Below are positions 16,477-24,536 of a stretch of DNA of 64,000 nucleotides, one piece after another. Each line of letters opens with the position of its first letter. Position 1 is the first letter of the stretch. The notes beneath the pieces are model-generated. The model was not told the DNA's origin, did no database searches, and saw only the letters and a program-made list of their open reading frames with translations. Both the position numbers and the translations under genes were made by a program. Location: contig JBMNMS010000001.1 of the NCBI GenBank assembly GCA_050953445.1, forward strand, positions 186,001 through 250,000. Reading direction: 5' to 3'. Origin of the DNA: JBMNMS01 sp050953445. GTDB lineage: Bacteria > Bacillota > Clostridia > Peptostreptococcales > Anaerovoracaceae.

Positions 16477-16488
16477 TATTGAAATCCA

Positions 16489-16529
16489 CAAAAAAAAGAA
16501 ACCCGCTAAATACTGTATTTAGTGGGTTT
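16489..16529 (-). terminator. Rho-independent terminator of the Asn-Leu-fMet tRNA operon
   Basis: Inverted repeat AAACCCACTAAATAC / GTATTTAGCGGGTTT read on the minus strand, followed by an eight-T tract. It begins 5 bases after the tRNA-fMet CCA end. Confidence 0.85.
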
Positions 16530-16533
16530 TGTT

Positions 16534-16609
<76 letters not shown>

Positions 16610-16635
16610 ACGTCATGTCTATTTATTCAAATACT

Positions 16636-16724
16636 TGGTGCCGGAGACCGGGATCGAACCGGTACGATCTTTAAGGATCGCAGGATTTTAAGTCCTGTGC
16701 GTCTGCCAATTCCGCCACTCCGGC
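16636..16724 (-). tRNA. tRNA-Leu (TAA)
   Basis: 89 nt with encoded CCA. 5' GCCGGAG pairs with 3' CTCCGGC. Anticodon loop ACTTAAAAT gives TAA; the long variable arm (GATCCTTAAAGATC) marks a class II tRNA. Confidence 0.95.
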
Positions 16725-16748
16725 AACTAATGAAATTGGATATCGTTC

Positions 16749-16823
16749 TGGCTCCGAGGGAGGGGCTCGAACCCTCGACCTTGCGGTTAACAGCCGCCTG
16801 CTCCACCATTGAGCTACCTCGGA
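16749..16823 (-). tRNA. tRNA-Asn (GTT)
   Basis: 75 nt with encoded CCA. 5' TCCGAGG pairs with 3' CCTCGGA, discriminator G. Anticodon GTT in CTGTTAAC. First gene of the cluster in transcription order. Confidence 0.95.
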
Positions 16824-16887
16824 ATGGAAAACATCTAATCAGCGACTATTTAAGTATACTCTTATTACCTATAGTTGTCAAGCAATA

Positions 16888-18171
16888 TTATTTTTGTTGC
16901 ATCTCCTGCGTCTTTTCCTGCCCATCATAGGCAGGGGCAATCTTTTTTATCCTCAGCTCTAAAGCTTTCCTGTCATCTGCCCTAATTACAGTAACATCCA
17001 GGCAATCAAAGATAAATTTATCTCCTTCCTCCGGAATTTTACCTAATTCCTCCATGGCCCAGCCCCCAACCGTTGACATGTCAAAATCATAATCTAAATT
17101 AAAAATATCAAGCATATCATCCAGATCGGCATGGGCCAAAACCCGATAAGTATCCTTACCATCCAAGATGAAATCCTCAACTATCGTATCATGCTCATCC
17201 CAAATGTCACCTACCAGTTCCTCAAGAACATCCTCCAAAGTCACAATACCTGTAACTCCACCATATTCATCGGCCACAGCAACCATATGGGTCTTTGAAG
17301 CCTGAAGCCTTTTAAGCAGTTTTACCACCTTCATGGCAGGGGGTACATAGGACATGGGCTTAACTATTTCTTCAAGGGATTTCTCCGTCTTGTAAACATT
17401 CATATAAAAATCTTTCGCATTGATCAACCCTTCAATGTAATCTATCGATTTTCGGTACACCGGAAGCCTTGAAAAACCACTTTCACGAAAGAAAAGCTCA
17501 ACATCCTCCTTCGTATCACTTTCAAGATCCACGGCCACAATCTTAACACGTGGCGTCAATACATCTTCAACCTCAAGGTCATTAAACTGTATTACGTTTC
17601 GGATCAACTCCCCTTCATGTTCATCTATTCCACCTTCCTGCTGTGCCGCATCCACGAAGGTGAGCAATTCCCGCTGGGAGATACCTTCCCCCCCGCTCAA
17701 TTTAAAAATACGCTCTATCAGCCTTTTCCATTGTCTAAATACTAAGTTAATAGGATGAAAAACTATAGTAAAGATGCTCAAAACCGATCCGAAGGCCATG
17801 GCAACACGCTCAGGAGCCTCCTTAGCCATACTTTTGGGTGTTATCTCCCCAAACAGGAGAACCAGCAAAGTCGTCACAACAGTTGCAGCAGTGACCCCTT
17901 TTCCACCCATTATATTGACAAAAAAAACGGTAGCCAATGATGCCATCATTATGTTTACAATGTTGTTCCCTATTAAAATGGTTGATAGTATCCTATCGTA
18001 ATCCTCTGCCAGCTTCAAGGCTTTGGCAGCCTTAACATCCCCCTCATCCGCCATGCTTTTCATCCTGAACCGGTTTAGCGAAGAAAAGGCTGTCTCCGTA
18101 GATGAAAAATAAGCAGACAATATCAATAATCCAGCGAATGCAAATACTATGGCTATACTATCACTATCCAA
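16888..18171 (-). CDS. CNNM/CorC-HlyC family transporter (DUF21-CBS-CorC_HlyC)
   Basis: 427 aa. The N-terminal DUF21 transmembrane domain (about residues 1-190) contains the conserved STETAFSSLNRFRM, NNIVNIMMASLAT and LFGEITPKSMAKE. A pair of CBS domains follows (about 205-330; LTPRVKIVAVDLES, then VAVADEYGGVTGIVTLEDVLEEL). A C-terminal CorC_HlyC domain (about 345-420) ends in a coiled tail. Characterised relatives export magnesium or related divalent cations (MpfA/CNNM); the old name hemolysin C is misleading. It is monocistronic, between the csp gene and the tRNA cluster. Confidence 0.9.
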   Translation of the reverse strand: MDSDSIAIVFAFAGLLILSAYFSSTETAFSSLNRFRMKSMADEGDVKAAKALKLAEDYDRILSTILIGNNIVNIMMASLATVFFVNIMGGKGVTAATVVTTLLVLLFGEITPKSMAKEAPERVAMAFGSVLSIFTIVFHPINLVFRQWKRLIERIFKLSGGEGISQRELLTFVDAAQQEGGIDEHEGELIRNVIQFNDLEVEDVLTPRVKIVAVDLESDTKEDVELFFRESGFSRLPVYRKSIDYIEGLINAKDFYMNVYKTEKSLEEIVKPMSYVPPAMKVVKLLKRLQASKTHMVAVADEYGGVTGIVTLEDVLEELVGDIWDEHDTIVEDFILDGKDTYRVLAHADLDDMLDIFNLDYDFDMSTVGGWAMEELGKIPEEGDKFIFDCLDVTVIRADDRKALELRIKKIAPAYDGQEKTQEMQQK

Positions 18172-18253
18172 TACTTTTCTCCCTTGCCCTTATATAATAA
18201 TTGTCCGGTTAGGTTCTAATTATACACCGATCATTCATTTTTCTCAACTTAAG

Positions 18254-18288
18254 GAAAAAGAGCCCCGATTCACATCGGAGCCCTCTTA
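18254..18288 (-). terminator. Terminator of the cold-shock gene
   Basis: Imperfect hairpin (outer AAGAG/CTCTT, inner CCGAT/ATCGG with an internal loop) followed on the minus strand by five Ts. It lies 15 bases after the csp stop codon. Confidence 0.55.
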
Positions 18289-18302
18289 GGTATTGATTCT
18301 AA

Positions 18303-18515
18303 TTAGACGGGGCAGACATTGATCGCTCTGATCTTGCTGCTGTTCCTGGAATCAATTTCCGTGTCAAAAGTGACCTTCTGGCCTTCTGCCAGAGTTTTAA
18401 AACCGTCGGCCATGATAGCTGAGAAGTGCACGAAAACATCATCGCTGCCATCATCATTGGAAATGAATCCAAAACCTTTGTCTGCATTAAACCATTTTAC
18501 CGTCCCTGTGTACAT
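18303..18515 (-). CDS. csp: CspA-family cold-shock protein
   Basis: 70 aa from the ATG at 18515, which has AGGAGG 9 bases upstream. A single five-stranded cold-shock domain binds single-stranded RNA/DNA and melts mRNA structure. The RNP1 motif is KGFGFIS and RNP2 is VFVHFSAI; the start [12 protein letters not shown] is canonical. Length is typical. A promoter at 18642-18670 predicts a ~120-base leader, as usual for csp mRNAs whose translation depends on leader structure. Confidence 0.95.
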   Translation of the reverse strand: MYTGTVKWFNADKGFGFISNDDGSDDVFVHFSAIMADGFKTLAEGQKVTFDTEIDSRNSSKIRAINVCPV

Positions 18516-18641
18516 TGTGGGTCCTCCTGTTTTTATAATCATATTCATATGTGCAAAAAAAATCACACGCGTCGTAACCACCAAACAACAGATGATTTAC
18601 AATACATGTGAGCTTAGTTCGTACATTCCGAATATGGTTTA

Positions 18642-18670
18642 ATGTTACCCCTTCTTCAAGCTTTTGTCAA
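18642..18670 (-). promoter_or_regulatory. csp promoter and long 5' leader
   Basis: Minus strand TTGACA (18670-18665), 17-base spacer, TAACAT (18647-18642). The 18516-18635 stretch would be the untranslated leader. The rest of the 300-base gap up to 18817 is AT-rich upstream sequence of the SGNH gene with a TATGAT-like hexamer near 18760; nothing else is visible. Confidence 0.6.
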
Positions 18671-18817
18671 GACAATTTGCAAAATAATTTCATGAATTTG
18701 GTATCCTTTTTTTCCTCATATGCAGCTCAAAACTCTTCACTTTTAGCATCCGTTATGTTATGATGAATTCGCTGATAAATTCTATCTATTAAAAGAAAGT
18801 GTCCGGGGGAAAGATTA

Positions 18818-19744
18818 TTGCAAAACATAAAGTCTAATGCCTGCTACAAAGGCCATACTTCATCTTTAAAACTCCGTTTGAAAGAGCGGATTTTTATATT
18901 ATTATCGATCTTCCCTGTCACTCTTTTTGCTTTAATCCTGGGAATTATGGCTACGGATCTATTTGCCCCCGGAGAAAATGAAATACCGGATAGCCGGGTT
19001 CTAAAACAAATGAATCTGGAAAACATATCACTTGACGAAGCTGAACAAAACAAAATAACAATATCCCGTTCCGAAAATCAGGTCAAAGATGTTTCGCCGC
19101 CGGCGCCTCCATCCGACTCTAATAGGGAGGAACCGCCCAACGCTATAATACAGCCTGAAAGCAACCCGGGAATAGATTCCTATTTTTCGGACGCCCTTTT
19201 TATCGGTGACTCTCGAACCCAAGGGCTTATGATATACTCGGGTCTCACTAATGCCACATATTATGCTACCAAGGGTCTAAACATAAAAGATATCTTTGAA
19301 AAACCAACGGTTTCCGATGGGAATACAAGAAAGACAGTCTATCAGGCACTTGGTGATCACAGTTTTGGCAAGGTATATATAATGCTTGGTGCTAATGAAT
19401 TAGGCTGGCCATATCCCGAGGTTTTTTTCAAAAAGTATGGTGAGTTGATCGATCGCATAAAGGAAACTCAGCCGGAGGCCATTATCTACGCCCAGTCGAT
19501 CCTCCCGGTGTCAGCATCTAAATCCAACAGGGACGGGATTTTTAACAACACTAACATCAATAAATTCAACGCCTCTATCGAACAAATCTCAAAAGAGAAG
19601 GGTATAATCTACCTTAAGGTAAACGAAGGGATTTCGGATGAAAACGGCAATCTTCCCGAGGAAGCAGCCACAGATGGACTTCATCTGACAAAAGAATATT
19701 GCATAAAATGGGAACACTATTTAAGAAACAATAAATACAGCTAA
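18818..19744 (+). CDS. Membrane-anchored SGNH/GDSL hydrolase of an O-acetylation cluster
   Basis: 308 aa. One N-terminal transmembrane segment (about 27-47, IFILLSIFPVTLFALILGI) is followed by a linker rich in Ser/Pro and an extracytoplasmic SGNH esterase domain: block I FIGDSRTQGL, block III-like MLGANELGW and block V DGLHLTKEY with the catalytic His. SGNH partners in such clusters transfer or remove acetyl groups on cell-envelope polysaccharides. TTG start, supported by GGGGGA 7 bases upstream. First gene of a four-gene operon (next gene 32 bases away). Confidence 0.82.
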   Translation: MQNIKSNACYKGHTSSLKLRLKERIFILLSIFPVTLFALILGIMATDLFAPGENEIPDSRVLKQMNLENISLDEAEQNKITISRSENQVKDVSPPAPPSDSNREEPPNAIIQPESNPGIDSYFSDALFIGDSRTQGLMIYSGLTNATYYATKGLNIKDIFEKPTVSDGNTRKTVYQALGDHSFGKVYIMLGANELGWPYPEVFFKKYGELIDRIKETQPEAIIYAQSILPVSASKSNRDGIFNNTNINKFNASIEQISKEKGIIYLKVNEGISDENGNLPEEAATDGLHLTKEYCIKWEHYLRNNKYS

Positions 19745-19776
19745 CACTACGTAATTTTAGCACCAGGAGAGACAAC

Positions 19777-20253
19777 ATGAAAATATATAAAACACTGATA
19801 CTGTCAATGCTCATTTTGCTAACATTAATAATATCCACAGCCTGCAGCCATCAGGAAATCGAAATCGATACCAGCCTATTAGCTCAATCTTTGGTTAGCC
19901 ATAACACTTACCAGGATAAACTCTCCCCCATTGGCGAAAAAGCCTTTTATGCGCTTTACGGAATAGACGAGGCTAATGACTATCTAGATGATTTCCAGGT
20001 CTATGTCAGCACCGGAGCCACAGCTGAGGAAGTGGCAGTTCTCACCGCCACCGAAACCTCCAAGGCAAAGACTTTAGGGGAGGCTGTGAACAGGAGAATC
20101 TCTGCACAGATAGAAGGATTTGAAAACTACGTCCCCAAAGAAGTTGAAAAACTCATGCATCCGGTTTTGATTACCAAGGGGAAATATGTAATACTCTGTG
20201 TTTCCAACCACAACGAAAAGGCCGATGAAATCATTGGAGAATTTTTAAAGTAA
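19777..20253 (+). CDS. DUF4358 lipoprotein
   Basis: 158 aa. A type II signal peptide with lipobox ISTAC places the mature protein on the outer face of the membrane. The rest is a DUF4358 domain (ALYGIDEANDYLDDFQVYVS, then TGATAEEVAVLTA). DUF4358 lipoproteins regularly accompany MBOAT/SGNH envelope-modification genes in Firmicutes; no biochemical role is known to me. The stop codon overlaps the MBOAT start (TAATG), implying coupled translation. Confidence 0.8.
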   Translation: MKIYKTLILSMLILLTLIISTACSHQEIEIDTSLLAQSLVSHNTYQDKLSPIGEKAFYALYGIDEANDYLDDFQVYVSTGATAEEVAVLTATETSKAKTLGEAVNRRISAQIEGFENYVPKEVEKLMHPVLITKGKYVILCVSNHNEKADEIIGEFLK

Positions 20254-21659
20254 TGGTATTTAGCAGTATAACCTTTTTATTCTATTTTTTGCCTATAGCC
20301 TTGCTGTTATATTTCCTTGCGCCCTTCTCCGCAAAAAACCTGGTGCTCCTTATAATCAGCCTCTTCTTCTATGCATGGGGAGAACCGGTGTATATCGTGC
20401 TAATGGTCTTATCCATAATCCTCAACTATGCAGCCGGCCGCTTAATTGATCGATGGACAAATAGGAAAAAAGCCTGCCTTGTTATAGCTATCATAGCCAA
20501 TCTTGCCCTGTTAGGCTTTTTCAAATATGCTGATTTTGCCATAAATACGCTGAATTTAATCTTGCACACCCGGATACAGACCCTACAGCTACCCCTTCCT
20601 ATCGGCATATCCTTTTACACCTTCCAAGCCATGTCATATGTAATCGATCTCTATCGCGGAAGCGTAAAAGTGCAAAAAAACATAATCAATTTTGGCGCCT
20701 ATGTATCCCTATTCCCCCAGCTTATAGCCGGGCCTATCGTGCGAATAGCCACTATAGAAAAGGAATTGATAGAACGCACCCACCACCTGTCTGAAATAGC
20801 TGACGGCATAAGACTATTCATATGCGGACTGGGAAAAAAGGTACTCCTTGCCAACAACATAGGTCTGCTTTGGGATCAGGTACTGGAGATGCCTTATCAA
20901 ACCATGCCCCTTGCCACAGCATGGCTGGGGGCTATAGCCTTTGGTTTTCAGATATACTTCGATTTTTCCGGTTATTCAGACATGGCCATTGGATTAGGAA
21001 AAGTTCTTGGTTTCCACTTTAATATCAATTTCAATTACCCATATACTTCTAAAAGTATAACTGAATTCTGGCGCAGATGGCATATTTCCCTTTCCACATG
21101 GTTTAAAGAATACGTTTATATTCCACTGGGAGGAAACAGGAAAGGTCTTTTAATTCAACTTCGAAACATTGCCATAGTATGGGCTTTGACAGGACTTTGG
21201 CATGGTGCCCATTGGAACTTCGTTCTCTGGGGACTCTATTTTGGTGTGCTTCTAACGATGGAAAAACTATTTCTTCTAAAACTGCTGAAAAGAATTCCCT
21301 CCTGGCTAACCCATATCTACACCATGTTTCTTGTCACCTTTGGCTGGGTTCTTTTTACCTTGGATTCCACTGATGATGGTTTAGGATTCATTAAATCTCT
21401 TTTTGGTCTTTATGGCTCAGGATTTTGGGACTCCCAGACCTTCTACCTTCTTTATACCAATGCCACAATGCTATTTATCCTTGTAATAGGATCGACTCCC
21501 CTGCCGAAAAAACTAATGGATAGATGCTATGGATATAAAAAGGAAGGACATGGATTTACCCTATTAATAGAGGTCATAGGCCCCCTTCTCATGGTGCTGC
21601 TTTGCATAGCATACCTGATTTCATCGTCATATAACCCATTTCTATATTTCCGTTTTTAA
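20253..21659 (+). CDS. MBOAT-family membrane O-acyltransferase (AlgI/DltB-like)
   Basis: 468 aa, about 11 transmembrane segments. MBOAT motifs are clear: PIGISFYTFQAMSYVID, DFSGYSDMAIGLGKVLGF, FWRRWHISLSTWFKEYVYIP and the catalytic His in LTGLWHGAHWNFVLWG. It moves an acyl (usually acetyl) group across the membrane for attachment to an extracellular polymer, working with an SGNH/DHHW partner as in AlgI-AlgJ/X or PatA-PatB. It starts inside the stop codon of the DUF4358 gene, and the DHHW gene follows after 18 bases. Confidence 0.92.
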   Translation: MVFSSITFLFYFLPIALLLYFLAPFSAKNLVLLIISLFFYAWGEPVYIVLMVLSIILNYAAGRLIDRWTNRKKACLVIAIIANLALLGFFKYADFAINTLNLILHTRIQTLQLPLPIGISFYTFQAMSYVIDLYRGSVKVQKNIINFGAYVSLFPQLIAGPIVRIATIEKELIERTHHLSEIADGIRLFICGLGKKVLLANNIGLLWDQVLEMPYQTMPLATAWLGAIAFGFQIYFDFSGYSDMAIGLGKVLGFHFNINFNYPYTSKSITEFWRRWHISLSTWFKEYVYIPLGGNRKGLLIQLRNIAIVWALTGLWHGAHWNFVLWGLYFGVLLTMEKLFLLKLLKRIPSWLTHIYTMFLVTFGWVLFTLDSTDDGLGFIKSLFGLYGSGFWDSQTFYLLYTNATMLFILVIGSTPLPKKLMDRCYGYKKEGHGFTLLIEVIGPLLMVLLCIAYLISSSYNPFLYFRF

Positions 21660-21677
21660 GAAAGGAGGAGAACTGTT

Positions 21678-22805
21678 TTGAAATATAATGCGACAAAAAA
21701 AGATATTATCCTGTTAATAGGTTTCTTTACAATTTTAATAGCATATCTTTTATCCGCCCTGATTTCGCCTGATAAAACATTTTCGGAAAACGAAAATCGT
21801 TATCTGTCACAGGCCCCCGAAGTCAGCGGAAAAACAATTTTTGAAGGAAGCTTTATGGATGATTTTGAAACCTACACCGCAGATCAGTTCCCCCTCCGAA
21901 ACGGATGGGTGGCTATTAGAAACACATGTGATATGACCCTTGGAAAAAAAGACAATGGCCATGTTTATTTCGGTAGGGACAATTGGCTTTTTGCATTGGA
22001 GAAAATTAATGAAGACCAGCGCAAGTCCAACCTATGCTATCTGATTGAATTTCTGGCGGAAACTAAAAAAAAATACCCCCACGTAGCATCCTTTGTATTG
22101 CCGGCTCCTTCAGCTTCGGAAATAATCAAAGCACCCCTGCCAGCTTATGCCCCTGTGCCCCACCAGCTTCCCCGAATAAACGAGCTAAAAGCAAATCTTA
22201 AAGGACTTGCCACGGTTTGCGATGTCAGCGGTCACCTTGTAGCCGCCCAGGCATTCGGGGAAGACTTATATTATCGCACAGACCATCACTGGACTACTCT
22301 GGGTGCATACTATGCCTATCGACATTTTGCCATTCAGGCCGACTTCCCTCCTCATGATCTTGATGATTATATAGTGACCCCTGTCACAGACAGCTTTTAC
22401 GGTACTAATGATTCTAAAGCTAACCTTCCATGGACTAAACCCGACTCCATTATGCGCTTTAGCTTAAAAGAACATGATGCTGCACAAAACCATAAGATAT
22501 ATGATGAGTCCTTTTTAAACACTAAGGACAAATACTCCTATTTCCTTGGGGGCAATGATTCCCTAATACTAATCGACACTGAAATCCAAAACGGAAAGAC
22601 TCTACTCCTCATTAAGGATTCCTTTGCAAACTGCTTTGTCCCCTTCCTCACAGATCACTATGAGAGAATAATCCTAATAGATTTGAGATACTATAAGGAA
22701 GGGGTTCATGAACTTTTTAAAGAAAACAATATTACAGACCTTCTGATCCTTTATAGCTTCGTTCAATTATGCAACGACCAGAATTTATTCTATTTAAAAT
22801 ACTGA
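21678..22805 (+). CDS. DHHW-family (AlgX/DltD-like) extracytoplasmic protein
   Basis: 375 aa with one N-terminal transmembrane segment (about 10-31). ENRYLSQAPEVSG and DQFPLRNGW are typical of the family; the catalytic-type motif is YYRTDHHWTTLGAYYAY, and a late SFANCFVPFLTDHYE supplies the GDSF-like serine block. It probably acts as the terminal acetyltransferase on the envelope polymer, receiving acetyl groups from the MBOAT partner. TTG start with AAGGAGGAG upstream. Last gene of the operon. Confidence 0.85.
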   Translation: MKYNATKKDIILLIGFFTILIAYLLSALISPDKTFSENENRYLSQAPEVSGKTIFEGSFMDDFETYTADQFPLRNGWVAIRNTCDMTLGKKDNGHVYFGRDNWLFALEKINEDQRKSNLCYLIEFLAETKKKYPHVASFVLPAPSASEIIKAPLPAYAPVPHQLPRINELKANLKGLATVCDVSGHLVAAQAFGEDLYYRTDHHWTTLGAYYAYRHFAIQADFPPHDLDDYIVTPVTDSFYGTNDSKANLPWTKPDSIMRFSLKEHDAAQNHKIYDESFLNTKDKYSYFLGGNDSLILIDTEIQNGKTLLLIKDSFANCFVPFLTDHYERIILIDLRYYKEGVHELFKENNITDLLILYSFVQLCNDQNLFYLKY

Positions 22806-22884
22806 CAATCCTTTAAAAACATAAAGCCATCATATATAATAAATGGTTGAATAGACTTTTACCAAATGCACAAGGAGAATCACG

Positions 22885-23595
22885 ATGTTTTACTATGATT
22901 ATACAATCATAATACTGATACCCGCCATGGCATTAGCTTTTTATGCCCAGCACCGGGTCAAATCTGCTTATTCCGGATACTCTCGGGTAGCAACAGCTAA
23001 AGGGTTTACAGGTGCTCAAGTTGCAAGACGGATATTGGATACTAACGGCCTGAGGGATGTTCCCATCGAAAGGGTTTCCGGAATAATGACTGATCACTAT
23101 CATCCGGGGAAAAGAGTCATGCGTCTTTCAAATCAGGTGTACTCGGGAACCAGCATTGCCTCCGTAAGCATAGCTGCCCATGAATCAGGCCATGCCATAC
23201 AGCATGGCAACGGATACGCCCCTTTGAAAATCCGCAACGGATTGGCACCCATAGCTTCCTTCGGCTCCAAGCTTTCCTGGTTATTGCTCCTTGGAGGACT
23301 TGCCCTTACCGCTGCGGGAAGCATCGAATACTATTCCATAGGGGCTTTCATTTTTGATTTAGGGATAATAATGTATGCATCCGCAGTGCTTTTTCAAGTC
23401 ATTACCTTGCCCGTAGAGCTAAATGCCAGCAAAAGGGCTCTCATTCAATTGGACGGTCTTGGACTCATAACCTTAAATGAGAGGCGTGGAGCAAAAAAGA
23501 TGTTATCGGCGGCGGCCCTTACCTACATAGCTGCCATGGCCGTTGCAATAGCTAATCTGATGAGGCTTCTTTTAATAAGGGGACGCAACAACTAA
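22885..23595 (+). CDS. YugP-family zinc metallopeptidase (membrane)
   Basis: 236 aa. The zinc motif is AAHESGHAIQH (HExxH), preceded by the family segment PGKRVMRLSNQVY and flanked by hydrophobic helices at the N-terminus and at about 130-175 and 205-230. YugP-like peptidases are broadly conserved in Firmicutes and their substrates are unknown. AAGGAGA lies before the ATG. It is monocistronic, ending at a bidirectional terminator. Confidence 0.85.
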   Translation: MFYYDYTIIILIPAMALAFYAQHRVKSAYSGYSRVATAKGFTGAQVARRILDTNGLRDVPIERVSGIMTDHYHPGKRVMRLSNQVYSGTSIASVSIAAHESGHAIQHGNGYAPLKIRNGLAPIASFGSKLSWLLLLGGLALTAAGSIEYYSIGAFIFDLGIIMYASAVLFQVITLPVELNASKRALIQLDGLGLITLNERRGAKKMLSAAALTYIAAMAVAIANLMRLLLIRGRNN

Positions 23596-23618
23596 AAAAG
23601 CCAGGGATTCCTGGCTTT
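23594..23618. terminator. Bidirectional terminator between YugP-like and desulfoferrodoxin genes
   Basis: Hairpin AAAGCCAGG / CCTGGCTTT with a GATT loop, flanked by A-rich sequence on the left and a short TTT on the right. Confidence 0.7.
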
Positions 23619-23631
23619 CAGTCGGATTAAA

Positions 23632-24018
23632 TTAGTATTCTGCTTTCCATAGACTGTGAAGATTACAGTATTCATATGCAGCAATAACCTTATCCCCATC
23701 AAGAATTGCAAATTCAGCTTCAGGTGCTCCGGTATGATCCAGATATTTTATCTGTTCGCCCTGCTCTGTTAACAGGTAAATCCATGCGATATGATGAGCC
23801 TCAACCATGGGATGGGTAACCGTGCTTACGACTACCTTCACCTTGTTTCCATCAACATTGATTACCGGAACATGCTTTTCACCTGCACCATCTGATGTGT
23901 TGGCATCCAATAACTTCATTTCTTCTCCACAACATACCAGTGGCGGTCCAGCTGCTTCAATCAAGGTGGCGATATTGCCACAGTGTTCACATCTAAAAAA
24001 TTTTACATCCTTTTTCAT
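23632..24018 (-). CDS. dfx: Desulfoferrodoxin (2Fe superoxide reductase)
   Basis: 128 aa from the ATG at 24018, which has GGGAGG 7 bases upstream. It reduces superoxide to hydrogen peroxide without producing oxygen, a defence typical of anaerobes. The N-terminal desulforedoxin centre is FRCEHCGNIA plus VCCGEEM (four Cys). The C-terminal catalytic centre has EKHVPVI, HPMVEAHHIAW and the Cys-His pair in YEYCNLHSLWKAEY. Length matches class I desulfoferrodoxins. It is single-gene; rubrerythrin is elsewhere in the window. Confidence 0.96.
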   Translation of the reverse strand: MKKDVKFFRCEHCGNIATLIEAAGPPLVCCGEEMKLLDANTSDGAGEKHVPVINVDGNKVKVVVSTVTHPMVEAHHIAWIYLLTEQGEQIKYLDHTGAPEAEFAILDGDKVIAAYEYCNLHSLWKAEY

Positions 24019-24135
24019 TTTCATACCTCCCGTCAGTCTAATCATTTTTCAACTATCTGTAAAATACCTTTGTAAGCATTTACATCCCATGAATTAATAT
24101 GATATCACAAGATTATCATTATTTCTGTTGTATAA

Positions 24136-24513
24136 TCAACACTTATTTGACTTTTCCCTATATTTCTTCATGAACTCCTCATCCTTCTTTTCCAATCCCC
24201 GCTCCCCTGCCAGCGATTCCATATGGTGTGTAAATTCGTGATAGAGAGTCTCCCTCAACTGTTCCTTCAACGCTTTTAGTGTCAGATGACCATAAAGTCT
24301 TTTAAAGGATCCATAGTAAATCACTATGTATCGCCCCATACTGAAGCTATAGTGATATTCCCCCATAGTAAAAAGATCGTTGTCCCGGGCCTCCCTGCTT
24401 ATCTTTGTTTCGGGAAGCAGGAGAATCCCTCCATTGAGTTCCTTATAAAACTCTCCCGGTAACTCTTCTGCCAATTCCTCCAAGATCATTTCCATCTCAT
24501 CTATACTGATCAT
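24136..24513 (-). CDS. Minimal zincin-like metallopeptidase family protein
   Basis: 125 aa. The zinc motif is LYHEFTHHMESLAGERGL (HEFTH), preceded by MGRYIVIYYGSF, a strand conserved in these short proteins. No signal peptide, so it is cytosolic. The family is widespread in Clostridia with unknown substrate. AAGGAAG lies before the ATG. It sits 23 bases downstream of the nrdJ stop, in the same direction, so the two may be co-transcribed. Confidence 0.78.
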   Translation of the reverse strand: MISIDEMEMILEELAEELPGEFYKELNGGILLLPETKISREARDNDLFTMGEYHYSFSMGRYIVIYYGSFKRLYGHLTLKALKEQLRETLYHEFTHHMESLAGERGLEKKDEEFMKKYREKSNKC

Positions 24514-24536
24514 CGATTCTTCCTTTTCTCAAAAAC

